From Synergistaceae bacterium (GTDB taxonomy: Bacteria > Synergistota > Synergistia > Synergistales > Aminobacteriaceae): DNA of 64,000 nucleotides. The stretch is from assembly GCA_031267575.1 (NCBI GenBank), contig JAIRYN010000047.1:1-64000 (forward strand). Reading direction: 5' to 3'. Positions 8,760 to 17,742 of the stretch are shown here, one piece after another. The first letter of the stretch is position 1; every line of letters starts with the position of its first letter. The position numbers and the translations under genes were made by a program. Under the pieces are notes generated by a model. That model made no database searches and was not told the origin of the DNA. It worked only from the letters and a program-made list of their open reading frames with translations.

Positions 8760-8769
8760 CATCTACATC

Positions 8770-9051
8770 ATGATTGATGTTGTTTTTGAAGTAATTGATG
8801 TTGTTTTTGAAGCAGGTGAATATATCATAGTTTCTATCCAGGATGTAGTTGACCAGGATGTAGTTGAAAAAGCCGACGTTTCGGCTAATACTGTATCTTA
8901 CGTCATCAACCAGAAGAAGGCGGTACGTCCTGAGATGTACCAGAAAATTTTTGTGGCAATCGATGATCGGTGTTTCTCTTTAATTGATCAAATTAACTGG
9001 ATTGATCAAATTAACTGGTCAAAACTAGCGGGGGCTGTGCCGACGCTATGA
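8770..9051 (+). CDS. LacI-type HTH fragment (small regulator or remnant)
   Basis: A 93-residue ORF whose middle matches the N-terminal helix-turn-helix of LacI/PurR regulators: VSIQDVV, EKADVSANTVSYVINQKKAV, then RPEMYQKIFVAID. The sugar-binding domain is absent; the ORF stops right after the HTH and overlaps galM by 4 bp (ATGA). Three perfect tandem duplications of 21, 15 and 18 bp lie inside it, all multiples of three. The natural start may have been at the ATA at 8833, where AGGTGA sits 7 bases upstream. It could be a truncated, dead regulator or a minimal DNA-binding protein; the kept frame leaves the second option open. Confidence 0.5.
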   Translation: MIDVVFEVIDVVFEAGEYIIVSIQDVVDQDVVEKADVSANTVSYVINQKKAVRPEMYQKIFVAIDDRCFSLIDQINWIDQINWSKLAGAVPTL

Positions 9052-10130
9052 AATTGAATATAAAACCGTTCGGTGACAACGGCGCCTCGTTGTATACTTT
9101 CAGCAATAAAAACGGAGTGGAGCTTTCGGTTACTGAAATCGGAGCTTCAATAATCAGCATAGTTCTGCCGGACCGCGACGGAAGGATGACTGATATCTTG
9201 TTGGGTTACGATTCCAGCGAGGGTTATGAGAGAAACAGCTCTTTTTACGGCGCCACAGTGGGCCGGTGCGCAAATAGAATAGGTGGGGCCTCCTTTATTA
9301 TAGACGGAGCGGTGTATTGTCTCGACAAAAACGAGGGCGACAATGTCCTGCACGGAGGAAACGATCCGTACTCGCGCAGAATGTGGGTTGCTGAAGTTTT
9401 CCCTAGCCCCTGCAGCCCCAGCCCTGGAGACGCGCAATCTGTCATATTCAGGCTGGAGAGCCTGGACGGCGATCAAGGTATGCCCGGAAACGCAAAAATA
9501 TCGGTGACCTACTCCCTGAGCGAGGACAATAAAGTCGTCATCCATTATCATGCTGTGGCCGACAAGAAGACGGTGTTCAACCTTACAAATCACAGCTATT
9601 TCAATCTGGGCGGACATGATTCCGGCCCCATCGCCGAACAGTTTCTCATCCTCGCCTGCGCTCAATTCACCGCCATCGACGCCGAGTTCATCCCCACTGG
9701 TGAAATCATGCCGGTGACGGGCACGCCTTTCGACTTCACCCAAGCAAAACGAATCGGGCGCGACGCAGACTCGGAGCATGAACAAATAAGACTGGGCAAT
9801 GGGTACGATCACAACTTCGTGATCGAAAACCCTTCCCTTGAGGTTCCGTTTGCCCACGCGTGGTCGGAGGCGACCCGCATAGAGATGAAGGTCTATACCG
9901 ATCTGCCAGGAGTCCAGTTTTATGGCGGCAACAATATGGGAGGCGATTTTGGGGAGAAAGGCGGGGCAAAGTACCTCAAAAGAGGGGGCTTCTGTCTTGA
10001 AACGCAATACTTCCCTGACTCCCCTAACAAACCGGCTTTTCCGAGCGCCGCTTTTGACGCCGGAAAAGCCTTCGACAGCACGAGCATATACGAGTTCTTC
10101 CCAGGAAAGCGAGGCGCGTCGATTAGATAA
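9048..10130 (+). CDS. galM: Aldose 1-epimerase (mutarotase)
   Basis: A 360-residue GalM-family protein that interconverts alpha and beta anomers of aldoses in the cytoplasm. Visible motifs: NKNGVELSVTEIGASIISI, GATVGRCANRIG, the His motif DNVLHGG, FNLTNHSYFNLGG (catalytic-site His), GTPFDFT, YDHNFVI, and PGVQFYGGN. The catalytic Glu fits FCLETQYFPDSPN near the C-terminus. It overlaps the upstream HTH ORF by ATGA and converges with the yjiH-like gene, overlapping its 3' end by 8 bp. Confidence 0.92.
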   Translation: MKLNIKPFGDNGASLYTFSNKNGVELSVTEIGASIISIVLPDRDGRMTDILLGYDSSEGYERNSSFYGATVGRCANRIGGASFIIDGAVYCLDKNEGDNVLHGGNDPYSRRMWVAEVFPSPCSPSPGDAQSVIFRLESLDGDQGMPGNAKISVTYSLSEDNKVVIHYHAVADKKTVFNLTNHSYFNLGGHDSGPIAEQFLILACAQFTAIDAEFIPTGEIMPVTGTPFDFTQAKRIGRDADSEHEQIRLGNGYDHNFVIENPSLEVPFAHAWSEATRIEMKVYTDLPGVQFYGGNNMGGDFGEKGGAKYLKRGGFCLETQYFPDSPNKPAFPSAAFDAGKAFDSTSIYEFFPGKRGASIR

Positions 10131-11463
10131 CGGTTAACACGTCCGCAAAGCCCAGCGCCATGGCGATGGGGATCGTTAAGACGATGGACAATACCACTCG
10201 CTCGAACCAAATCACAACAATGTCCCGTAATTTGATCGGAATATCCGTACCCATGAGACAGGGAATGCTCGCAGAGAAGAAAAGAATCTCGGAGATGCTT
10301 ACCACCGCGATGACGAACCCCAAAAGCGGCGTCGTTTTTTTTGCGATCAGAAGGGCGGGTAGAAACATCTCCGGCAAACTCAGCGCCGCCGCCTTTCCCG
10401 CCAATGTCGCGTCGGAGACGCCAAACACCGCGAAAAAGGGATAGAACACATATCCGAACCAATCGAAAATCGGCGTATACTCGGCCAGCACAAGTCCTAA
10501 CAACCCTACTGAGGTGATCGAAGGAATGACGGCGAAAGCCATGTTCAGACCTGCCTTGATGTTGGCAAGGGTCATCTTCCAGAGGGGGGCTGACTGTCCG
10601 CCAACCTGTATACCCACCTCCCACGCGCGCTTCCAGCGGTTACCCTGAATGTCTGGGTCGGGGTCCGGTCTGTTCTCGAAATAGGTATTGGGATACGAAC
10701 TGAGCGGCCAAATATAGGCCGTGACCGCGGTCACGAGAAATGTTACGAGAAGGCTGACCCAAAAGTAGAGCGTCCAGTGGTCCATAAGGTTCAGAGTACG
10801 GGCCACGACCAGGAGGAATGTCGCCGAAACAGTCGAGAAACCCGTCGCGACGATGGCGGCTTCCCGCGTGGAGTATTTTCCCTGGCGGTACATGTTGTTC
10901 GTGATGATCAGCGCGATGGAGTAGCTGCCCACAAAAGAGGCCACGGCATCGATGGCGGAACGTCCCGGTGTGCGAAACAGTGGTCGCATCACTGGCGTCA
11001 TGAGCACTCCCGTAAATTCCATCAGTCCGAAGTTGGCGAGAAACGCTAAGAAAACCGAACCAATGGGAATGACGAGCCCTACAGGTATGGCCAGTCTGTC
11101 GAAAAGAAACGGCCCGAAGTCGGGGCGCCAGAGCCATTGATGATCAGAGAACAGCTTGAAGTACAGAATCGTGCCGATGACCGCGCCACAGACTTTGGCC
11201 ACGGAGAAAAAGAGTGTCATGGCGTTCTTGTTCCACGTTTTTTTGATGAAGGGGATGACCGCGCCGCAGTACATGACGAGCAAAATGTAGATTTTCGCGC
11301 CCTCCAGCCAATTGACGTTGATAAAGGAAATAATGTGATCTACGGGAATAGTCGAACGACCACCGAGAGTGATGGGGCAAAAAAACATGAACACTCCGAA
11401 CAAGCTGTAACCCAGAAATTTGTATACCCCCGTGTTGTTTTGCGCCATGCTGTCTTCCGACAT
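10123..11463 (-). CDS. YjiH-family membrane protein (nucleoside-recognition/gate domain)
   Basis: A 446-residue polytopic protein with about ten hydrophobic segments. Features of the YjiH/gate-domain family include FLGYSLFGVFMFFCPITLGG, RSTIPVDHIISFI, the block FVGSYSIALIITNNMYRQGKYSTREAAIVATGFSTVSATF (positions 190-230) and FLPALLIAKKTTPLLGFVIAVVSISEILFF. Its substrate is unknown. In several bacteria such proteins sit beside histidine-degradation genes, and here hutU lies 50 bp upstream on the same strand. A transporter linked to histidine or urocanate is therefore a reasonable inference. Confidence 0.75.
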   Translation of the reverse strand: MSEDSMAQNNTGVYKFLGYSLFGVFMFFCPITLGGRSTIPVDHIISFINVNWLEGAKIYILLVMYCGAVIPFIKKTWNKNAMTLFFSVAKVCGAVIGTILYFKLFSDHQWLWRPDFGPFLFDRLAIPVGLVIPIGSVFLAFLANFGLMEFTGVLMTPVMRPLFRTPGRSAIDAVASFVGSYSIALIITNNMYRQGKYSTREAAIVATGFSTVSATFLLVVARTLNLMDHWTLYFWVSLLVTFLVTAVTAYIWPLSSYPNTYFENRPDPDPDIQGNRWKRAWEVGIQVGGQSAPLWKMTLANIKAGLNMAFAVIPSITSVGLLGLVLAEYTPIFDWFGYVFYPFFAVFGVSDATLAGKAAALSLPEMFLPALLIAKKTTPLLGFVIAVVSISEILFFSASIPCLMGTDIPIKLRDIVVIWFERVVLSIVLTIPIAMALGFADVLTVI

Positions 11464-11513
11464 AATACATTCCTCCTTAAGCGCTTTAAGTTCTTCGAGA
11501 CATTTTCAGCATT

Positions 11514-13505
11514 CTATCCAATCTCGACCAATTTTTCGAGATATTCCTCGTCCGCGATGAACGGAAGGGTAATGTGCCCGTCGTCTCTCTTCCGGTTAAA
11601 TTCTTTGATCGTCTCGATGGCGTGTTCGTTCCGTGCCCAGGCGCGGCGTGCTACCCCGCTGATAACGTCCCAGCTCATCGAAGAACGGATGATTTCATCA
11701 ACTCGCCTGCTTCCATCAAGCACAAGACCGAATCCACAATCGACCGCTTTCCCCGTACCTACGCCGCCTCCGTTGTGAAGCGCTACGAGACTCATGCCCC
11801 TTGCGCAATCCCCGGCAAAACACTGTAACGCCATTTCCGCCATAATGTTGCTGCCGTCTTTGATGTTTGCGGTCTCTCGGTAAGGAGAGTCCGTACCGGA
11901 TACGTCATGATGATCCCGTCCAAGCATTATGGGGCCAATCTCCCCATTCCGCACCATCTCATTGAATTTCAAAGCGATGCGTATCCGGCCTTCCTCATCT
12001 TGATAAAGTATCCGGGCCTGCGTGCCCACAACGAGCCTGTTTTTTTCCGCGTCGCGTATCCATGCCCAGTTGTCGTGGTCTTGAAAACGCCTCTCTGGAT
12101 CGATACAGTCCATCGCCGCCTTGTCCGTCTTACGGAGGTCTTCGGGGTCGCGGCTCAGGCAAACCCAGCGGAACGGTCCATAGCCGTAGTCGAAAAGCAG
12201 CGGTCCCATGATATCCTCAACATAAGAGGGGAAAATGAATCCTTCGTAGGTGTCAACCCCGTTTTTTGATATCTCCTTCACTCCCGCGTCGAACACCGCC
12301 CTCATGAACGAGTTGCCGTAGTCGAAGAAGTACGTCCCTTTGGCAACGAGAGCCGCGATCACCTCAAAGTGTTTTTTGAGGCTGATGTCCACCAGTTTAC
12401 GGAATTTAACCGGGTCTTTACTCAACATTTCGGTGCGTTCCTCGAAGGTAAGCCCCTGGGGGCAGTAGCCTCCGTCGTAAACAGCGTGGCACGAGGTCTG
12501 ATCAGAAAGAAGTTCTACCTTCTTGTCATGATCGAGGGCGTATTGAAGGAGATCCACGACGTTGCCGTGGTAGGCGATGGAAAGGGGTTTGCCCGCGCTC
12601 ATGGCTTCCTCGGCCCACTTGAAGGCTTCCGCCAGATCGGCGGTTTTCCTGTTCACCCAACCTTGATTCATACGCGTCTCTACCCTCGACGAATCCACGT
12701 CCGCGATGATCGAGGCGGCTCCGGCAATGTCGGCGGCCTTGGGCTGCGCCCCGCTCATACCTCCAAGCCCGGAAGAAATGAAAAGGTGTCCGGCAAGACC
12801 TTTTCCTTTTGGGAGATCGAACTTCTTTCTGCCAGCGTTCAACAGCGTGTTGTAGGTTCCGTGAACGATACCCTGCGGCCCGATGTACATCCAGCCGCCA
12901 GCCGTCATCTGACCGTAGTTCGCCACTCCCAGCGCCGCGGCGCGGGCGAAACTCACCGGATTATCGAATAACCCAATCATAAGCCCATTCGTCAGAATAA
13001 CGCGCGGCGTGCCGGGGTTTGAGTGGAACAAACCTAGCGGATGTCCCGACTGGAGGACCAGAGTCTGATCCCGCGTCATGATTTCCAAATATTTTTTAAT
13101 AAGAAGGTACTGCATCCAGTTCTGACAAACTTGTCCCGTCTCGCCATAGGTCACGAGTTCGTAGGGGTAAAGGGCCACGTCGAAGTCCAAGTTATTGTCG
13201 ATCATCACCTGAAAGGCTCTGGCTTCCAGGCATTTACCTTTATATTCGTCAATGGGCCTGCCCATGAACCGCCCTTTAGGGCGGAAACGGTAACCATAAA
13301 TTCGCCCCTTTTCTCTGTACTCCGCCAGGAATTCAGGAGCCAATTCTTTATGGAATTTTTCTGGAATGTAACGTAACGCGTTTTTCAATGCGAGGACGGT
13401 TTCCTTTTTGCTCAAGACTTGTCCTCGATTTGGCGCTCTTCTGATTCCCGGCTCAAATTCCGTTTTGGGTGGTAAGCCGCCTGAAAAATCTAACCTGATC
13501 TCCAT
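11514..13505 (-). CDS. hutU: Urocanate hydratase (long form)
   Basis: Converts urocanate to imidazolone propionate in histidine breakdown, using tightly bound NAD as electrophile. About 663-674 residues, longer than the ~555-residue E. coli-type enzyme but like the long form of anaerobes. Landmarks: TGQVCQNWMQYL, LGLFHSNPGTPRVILTNG, YGQMTAGGWMYIGPQGIVHGT, SSGLGGMSGAQPKAA, and near the end CARGMSLVALHNGGGVGTGKAVDCGFGLVLDG. The frame also offers ATG 13529 and TTG 13538; none has a strong ribosome site, and I chose ATG 13505 beside GGGCAAGG. No hutH or hutI is seen in the window. Confidence 0.92.
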   Translation of the reverse strand: MEIRLDFSGGLPPKTEFEPGIRRAPNRGQVLSKKETVLALKNALRYIPEKFHKELAPEFLAEYREKGRIYGYRFRPKGRFMGRPIDEYKGKCLEARAFQVMIDNNLDFDVALYPYELVTYGETGQVCQNWMQYLLIKKYLEIMTRDQTLVLQSGHPLGLFHSNPGTPRVILTNGLMIGLFDNPVSFARAAALGVANYGQMTAGGWMYIGPQGIVHGTYNTLLNAGRKKFDLPKGKGLAGHLFISSGLGGMSGAQPKAADIAGAASIIADVDSSRVETRMNQGWVNRKTADLAEAFKWAEEAMSAGKPLSIAYHGNVVDLLQYALDHDKKVELLSDQTSCHAVYDGGYCPQGLTFEERTEMLSKDPVKFRKLVDISLKKHFEVIAALVAKGTYFFDYGNSFMRAVFDAGVKEISKNGVDTYEGFIFPSYVEDIMGPLLFDYGYGPFRWVCLSRDPEDLRKTDKAAMDCIDPERRFQDHDNWAWIRDAEKNRLVVGTQARILYQDEEGRIRIALKFNEMVRNGEIGPIMLGRDHHDVSGTDSPYRETANIKDGSNIMAEMALQCFAGDCARGMSLVALHNGGGVGTGKAVDCGFGLVLDGSRRVDEIIRSSMSWDVISGVARRAWARNEHAIETIKEFNRKRDDGHITLPFIADEEYLEKLVEIG

Positions 13506-13653
13506 TGCCTTGCCCGTCGAATCAAACATCGCTGACAAACTGCTACTGAAAACCTACACAAATGTGTAATAGTCCAGATTTTTCCTTCTTCATCCTTCCC
13601 TCTTTCGCCAAAGCTACTCAAGTTTGTATGGAAGTCCAAAGGCTTAAATTCCC

Positions 13654-13674
13654 GTGTAGCCCACGGCTTTACAC
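13654..13674 (-). repeat. Right-end hairpin of the 14-kb TnpB element
   Basis: Just after the TnpB stop, GTGTA/TACAC with an inner GCC/GGC stem forms the imperfect hairpin usual at the right end of IS200/IS605-group elements. In such elements this region also encodes the 3' end of the guide (omega) RNA. Confidence 0.5.
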
Positions 13675-14492
13675 TACTTTATAGTGTTTACAATACTTTA
13701 GGTTCATAGCCGCGTTCAAATCGCGGTCTATTTTCAACCCGCATTCTTGGCAGATATAGACACGGTCACTGAGCTTCAAATCCTTGCTTCAAATCCTTGC
13801 TTAAAATCCTTCTTTAAACCCCACTTTATAGCCCCACAATTTGAGCACATCTTCGATGAGGGAAAAAAGATGAGGGAAAAAAGATGAAGGAAAAAAGATG
13901 AAGGAAAAAATCGGTCAGCGGCTCTAAGCTCTATGCTGTGCCTCTTACATTTCTCTGCCAGCTTGCTTTTAAAACAGTAAAAATCCTGTTCCGCTATAGC
14001 CTTTGAGAGATGCCTGTTTTTCATCATTCCAAGAATATTAAGGTCCTCGATTGTGATATAGGCTGGCTTGGTCATCACCAGTGCACAGATTATTTTGTTG
14101 ATATAGTCTTTTTTTACACAATCAAGTCTGTAGTAGGCTTTCTGGACTTTAATACGCTGTTTATATAGGTTCGTAAATTTTCCAGTAGCAGCTTTCACCT
14201 TCTTTCTATAATTAATTTTTCGAGAAAATTTACGTTGTTCTCGTTTAAGCCTGCGTTTTAATTTCTTAACTCTGGGTGCTTTGTTTATATTGCTAAAAAC
14301 CTGGTGGTTAGAAACCGTAGCTGTTTCTTTAATTCCTAAATCAACACCTATTCCATCAGAATCAGACTCTAGGGACATAGCCACTTTCACGCTCACGCCG
14401 CGGATACAGCGCTCAATATGGGAGATTGGGATCTTGTATATCGTCATATCGACAAAGGCGCGACGCTCTTTGAGAGTAGTCGCGGAAGTCAT
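13669..14492 (-). pseudogene. TnpB-like RNA-guided nuclease, truncated and frameshifted
   Basis: Matches the C-terminal two thirds of TnpB (IS200/IS605 group): RuvC-I GIGVDLGIKETATVS, the Lys/Arg-rich helices, RuvC-II YITIEDLNILGMM, then RFFPSS, CSNCG and, in another frame, VYICQECGLKIDRDLNAAMNL (second zinc knuckle and RuvC-III). The N-terminal domain is missing. A 14-bp unit present four times at 13855-13910 adds 14 residues in frame before the zinc finger; repeated copies of GATTTGAAGCAAG at about 13780-13815 break the frame between the two Cys pairs. No TnpA gene is present. Confidence 0.8.
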
Positions 14493-14647
14493 TGTAGTTC
14501 TATTCTTTATAGCTTGAAAGCCATATGCGACGCGAGACGCGGCAAATAAGAAGGAGTCTGATGCAAATTAATATAAATAAATTAACGAATAGATACTTAT
14601 CTTTATACTCTACGACGGCCTCTTGGTGTCTGAACTCCCCAATGGCG

Positions 14648-14839
14648 TCATAAAAAAGATCGGTAGCCAAAAACAATGGCGGCGGCGAAGAGAAAACCAA
14701 GAAATGTGCGCAAATAAAAGACCCAAAGAGGCCCCCCTGGAAGTTCGCCTCTTTGTATTCGCACCGTCAACCTGGCCACCAGAAGCGCCATTCCAAAAGA
14801 CGCCAAACCCATCAAGGCATAAACATTGCTCTCCGGCAT
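14648..14839 (-). CDS. Small membrane protein of unknown function
   Basis: A 63-residue ORF with two hydrophobic helices (YALMGLASFGMALLVARL and WVFYLRTFLGFLFAAAIVFG) joined by a basic loop. I do not recognise a family. ATG at 14839 has AGAAGGTGG 11 bases upstream; a TTG at 14878 would add 13 residues. It follows der by about 220 bp on the same strand. Confidence 0.5.
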   Translation of the reverse strand: MPESNVYALMGLASFGMALLVARLTVRIQRGELPGGPLWVFYLRTFLGFLFAAAIVFGYRSFL

Positions 14840-15059
14840 AACAGCTTGTTCCCACCTTCTAAGAGTTCCAATACTCAACCCTGTTTCCTATGCGACTTGG
14901 TACACCGTGTATAATACCGCCATAATAGCTATATTATAGCATATATATACCTTGTTAAGTATATAATTAGAAACTAATATTTAATTATCCACTATATGTA
15001 ACCCCCCAGGTTGTCCAGATAGAGGTACCGCCGTTCCAGAGGCGTCCACGAGTATAGTT

Positions 15060-16382
15060 TTAAGTTATTGCGGGGAAGGGGGGTTTACCGCGCCAGTAGG
15101 TTCGGATAGGGCTCCCGGAAAATTCCCCTAGAGCACGCAGTTCTTTTTGAATATGGTTTTCAAACCCATTATCCACGATTTCGGGGTCATTGACGAAAAA
15201 CACAAAAGTCGGAGGCTCGACGCTCGATTGTAAACAATAATAGATTTTGAGAGCTTTTCCCCGTTTGTTCGAGGGCAATCGGTCGAAAGCCAGAACATCC
15301 CGCATCAGACGATTCAAAACGTTAGTCGGGATACGATGTCGGCGATTTTCAAAAACCTCTATCGCGGCGCCGGGGATTTTCTGGAGGCCTCTGCTGTTCA
15401 AAGCCGAGATGAACAAAAGCGGCGCCCAAGACAGAAAAGGCATTTCATCACGGATTTTGGCGGCCATCTTATCTCCCATCTTGTCTTTTTTCGCCAACAA
15501 ATCCCATTTATTGATCAGCAGGAGCAATCCTCGGCCTTTTTCCACCACGTGGGCCGCGATTTTTTTATCGGAATCGGTACAGGGTTCGTCGGCCTCCATG
15601 AGAAGAAGGGCCACGTCCGACCGATCCACCGCCGTCAGAGTTCGCACGAAGGAATAGTATTCCAGGTCAGAATCCATCCGGCTCTTTTTGCGCAAGCCCG
15701 CCGTGTCGATCAACCTGAACTTGCGGCCCTCCAAAACCACCAGCGTGTCTACAGGATCTCTCGTGGTGCCTGCGATGGGGCTGACGAGAGACCGTTCTTC
15801 GCGCGCCAGTTTGTTCAAAAGGCTGGATTTACCCACATTGGGACGTCCCACGATGGAAACGCGGATCTCATTCTCCTGGTAGGGCTCCTCTGTCTCCGGC
15901 AGTTTGTCGAGAATCAGGTCCAGCAGTTCGTCCAGGTTACGCTTGTGCAAGGCGCTCACCCCGACCACGTCGTCGAAGCCCAGGGCATAAGCGTCGGCAA
16001 TACGAACCTCGTGACGAGGATCGTCGATTTTATTGACGACCACAATCACCGGGCGTCCGCTACGTCGCAAAAGGAGCGCCACGTCTTCGTCCGGGGTTAC
16101 GATGCCTAACGTTCCGTCCACGACCATAACGGCCAGATCGCACTCCGCCAAGGCCGCCTTCACGTGGGTCTCGATACCCGCGCTAAAAGAGGTTTCTTCC
16201 CCCTTGATGCCCCCGGTGTCCACCGCGTAAAAAGATCGCTCCCGCCATTGGACCTCACCGTAAAGGCGATCGCGGGTCACACCGGGAACATCGTCCACGA
16301 TAGCCTCACGACGCCCGATCATACGATTGAAAAGGGATGACTTACCTACGTTGGGTCTTCCGACAACGGCTACAATAGGCAT
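15060..16382 (-). CDS. der: Ribosome biogenesis GTPase Der (EngA)
   Basis: A 440-residue protein with two tandem GTPase domains and a C-terminal KH-like domain, as only Der has. G1 motifs are GRPNVGKSS at residues ~8 and ~180; G3 motifs DTGG and DTAGL; G4 motifs NKID and NKWD. It matures the 50S subunit. The ATG at 16382 lies 3 bp after the stop of the asparaginase-like gene, so the two are probably co-transcribed from the leader at 17.4 kb. Confidence 0.97.
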   Translation of the reverse strand: MPIVAVVGRPNVGKSSLFNRMIGRREAIVDDVPGVTRDRLYGEVQWRERSFYAVDTGGIKGEETSFSAGIETHVKAALAECDLAVMVVDGTLGIVTPDEDVALLLRRSGRPVIVVVNKIDDPRHEVRIADAYALGFDDVVGVSALHKRNLDELLDLILDKLPETEEPYQENEIRVSIVGRPNVGKSSLLNKLAREERSLVSPIAGTTRDPVDTLVVLEGRKFRLIDTAGLRKKSRMDSDLEYYSFVRTLTAVDRSDVALLLMEADEPCTDSDKKIAAHVVEKGRGLLLLINKWDLLAKKDKMGDKMAAKIRDEMPFLSWAPLLFISALNSRGLQKIPGAAIEVFENRRHRIPTNVLNRLMRDVLAFDRLPSNKRGKALKIYYCLQSSVEPPTFVFFVNDPEIVDNGFENHIQKELRALGEFSGSPIRTYWRGKPPFPAIT

Positions 16383-16385
16383 CGA

Positions 16386-17381
16386 TTACTCATTGAGCAT
16401 ATAGGACCGTAGATCCTGGTCCCGCAATTCCGCCCCCAGCCCCACCGCCAACCGGATGCGCGCCTGCAAGGGCATCAAATCCCCCGCGCTGATCAAACCC
16501 ATTTCCAGAAGGCGTTTCGCGCTGCCCTCGAAATCGAGCCCCGATATAACACGCCCCGCCATACAACGCGAGGCGAGAACGACAGGAACCTCGGCGCGCA
16601 TAACCTTGCGCAGAAGAGAGACCCACGAGGGTGGGACGTCGCCTCCCCCGAAGGACGAAACCACAAGCCCATCTACCTCAGAAACACGCCCATCCAAAAG
16701 AGCATTCAGCAAAACATCGCCCCCTCCTAGGGAGGCATCGAGAATTTCCACGTTGCGGGCGGGAGGAGTGGTGATATCCATGATCTTGCCTCGGCGGAGA
16801 GTGCGGATAGGCGTTAAAACGCCCTCGGGCTCGGAGAACTTCGCGACGGGACCGCCAGGTATGGCAACGTACCCGTTGCGGTTGTCGTTGGACAGGTGTA
16901 CGAGCTCCGCGGCCGGGTAAAGTTTATCCTGCAAGCAGACGAGAGCGCCCTGCCCCCAGCAGGTACGCGATTCCGCAGCGCGCACAGATTGAGAAAAAAA
17001 CAACGCCGTTTCGGAACCGAGGCTATTCGCGTAGTTAATGGACGCGGTGAAAACGAGGGGCTGAGGATAGCTCCAAACCAGGTTGGAGAAATACGCCATC
17101 TCCGTCAAGGCTTGTGTTCCGCAGGTGATGACAATGCCACTAGCCCCCGCCTCCACCTGAGCCCCCGCCACTTGAATCATGTCGCTGCACATGCGTAGAG
17201 TATAATGAGAAATAGGCTGGTAGCTCCAGTCCACTATGTAGATTTTTTCCCTCATCGCCTCCGGAAAAAGCGCGACGATCTCTTCTTCCTCCAGAACTCT
17301 CGTTTCCAGTTCGATGGGGACATGTTTCTGGATAATCTGTCCACCCGCCAAAATCAACGCGATCTTATCTCTGTTTGCCAC
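16386..17381 (-). CDS. Asparaginase-family protein with altered active site
   Basis: A 331-residue member of the asparaginase/glutaminase fold: ALILAGGQIIQ at the N-terminus, IVITCGTQALTEMAYF, YPQPLVFTASINYANS and GLVVSSFGGGDVPPSW in the C-terminal domain. Classical enzymes have GGT and HGTD with nucleophile Thr and an Asp; here GGQ and CGTQ stand in their place, and the conserved Lys after the second motif is not evident. It may hydrolyse another amide, or be non-catalytic. GTG start at 17381, behind leader copy 2. Confidence 0.8.
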   Translation of the reverse strand: MANRDKIALILAGGQIIQKHVPIELETRVLEEEEIVALFPEAMREKIYIVDWSYQPISHYTLRMCSDMIQVAGAQVEAGASGIVITCGTQALTEMAYFSNLVWSYPQPLVFTASINYANSLGSETALFFSQSVRAAESRTCWGQGALVCLQDKLYPAAELVHLSNDNRNGYVAIPGGPVAKFSEPEGVLTPIRTLRRGKIMDITTPPARNVEILDASLGGGDVLLNALLDGRVSEVDGLVVSSFGGGDVPPSWVSLLRKVMRAEVPVVLASRCMAGRVISGLDFEGSAKRLLEMGLISAGDLMPLQARIRLAVGLGAELRDQDLRSYMLNE

Positions 17382-17388
17382 ACTTCTA

Positions 17389-17518
17389 CCGATCCTTTCA
17401 ACGTACTAATACCTACTTATAACAAGTAGATACATTTCGCATAGTATTTCTTTGACTATAAAGCCAAAGAAAAAGCTAAATCTCACAAAGCTCGTAGAAA
17501 GATACCACGAGCACCGTT
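17389..17518 (-). ncRNA. Conserved structured 5' leader element, copy 2
   Basis: Copy with perfect Watson-Crick helices on the minus strand: GCTCGT/ACGAGC (17507-17512 with 17490-17495), TTTCTTTG/CAAAGAAA (17465-17472 with 17447-17454, as RNA CUUUG paired loop GGCUUUAUAGU) and CTACTT/AAGTAG (17424-17429 with 17413-17418). The tail GUUGAAAGGAUCGG holds the ribosome site for the asparaginase-like gene. See 8057-8195 and 21506-21567. Confidence 0.6.
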
Positions 17519-17742
17519 GTAGTTTCGATCTACAACAATACTTCCCTCTTTGATATCCCTAGTCGATATCCCTCTTTGATCAACTTAGCGCTTCCAATCT
17601 TTTTGATTACTCCATTCCACGAACAGGCTTTAGAGGTAGAAGCCTCATTGACATTTCTCATTGATATTCCTCATTGACATTGATAACTACTTTTCCATAT
17701 TCCGAGATCTCCAGCCCAGGAGTTGATCGACTATACCCGGGC
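17519..17742. other. Intergenic spacer with duplicated short words
   Basis: Contains near-tandem repeats such as GATATCCCT (17560-17580) and CTCATTGA(C/T)AT (17645-17680). No gene is seen. Confidence 0.4.
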
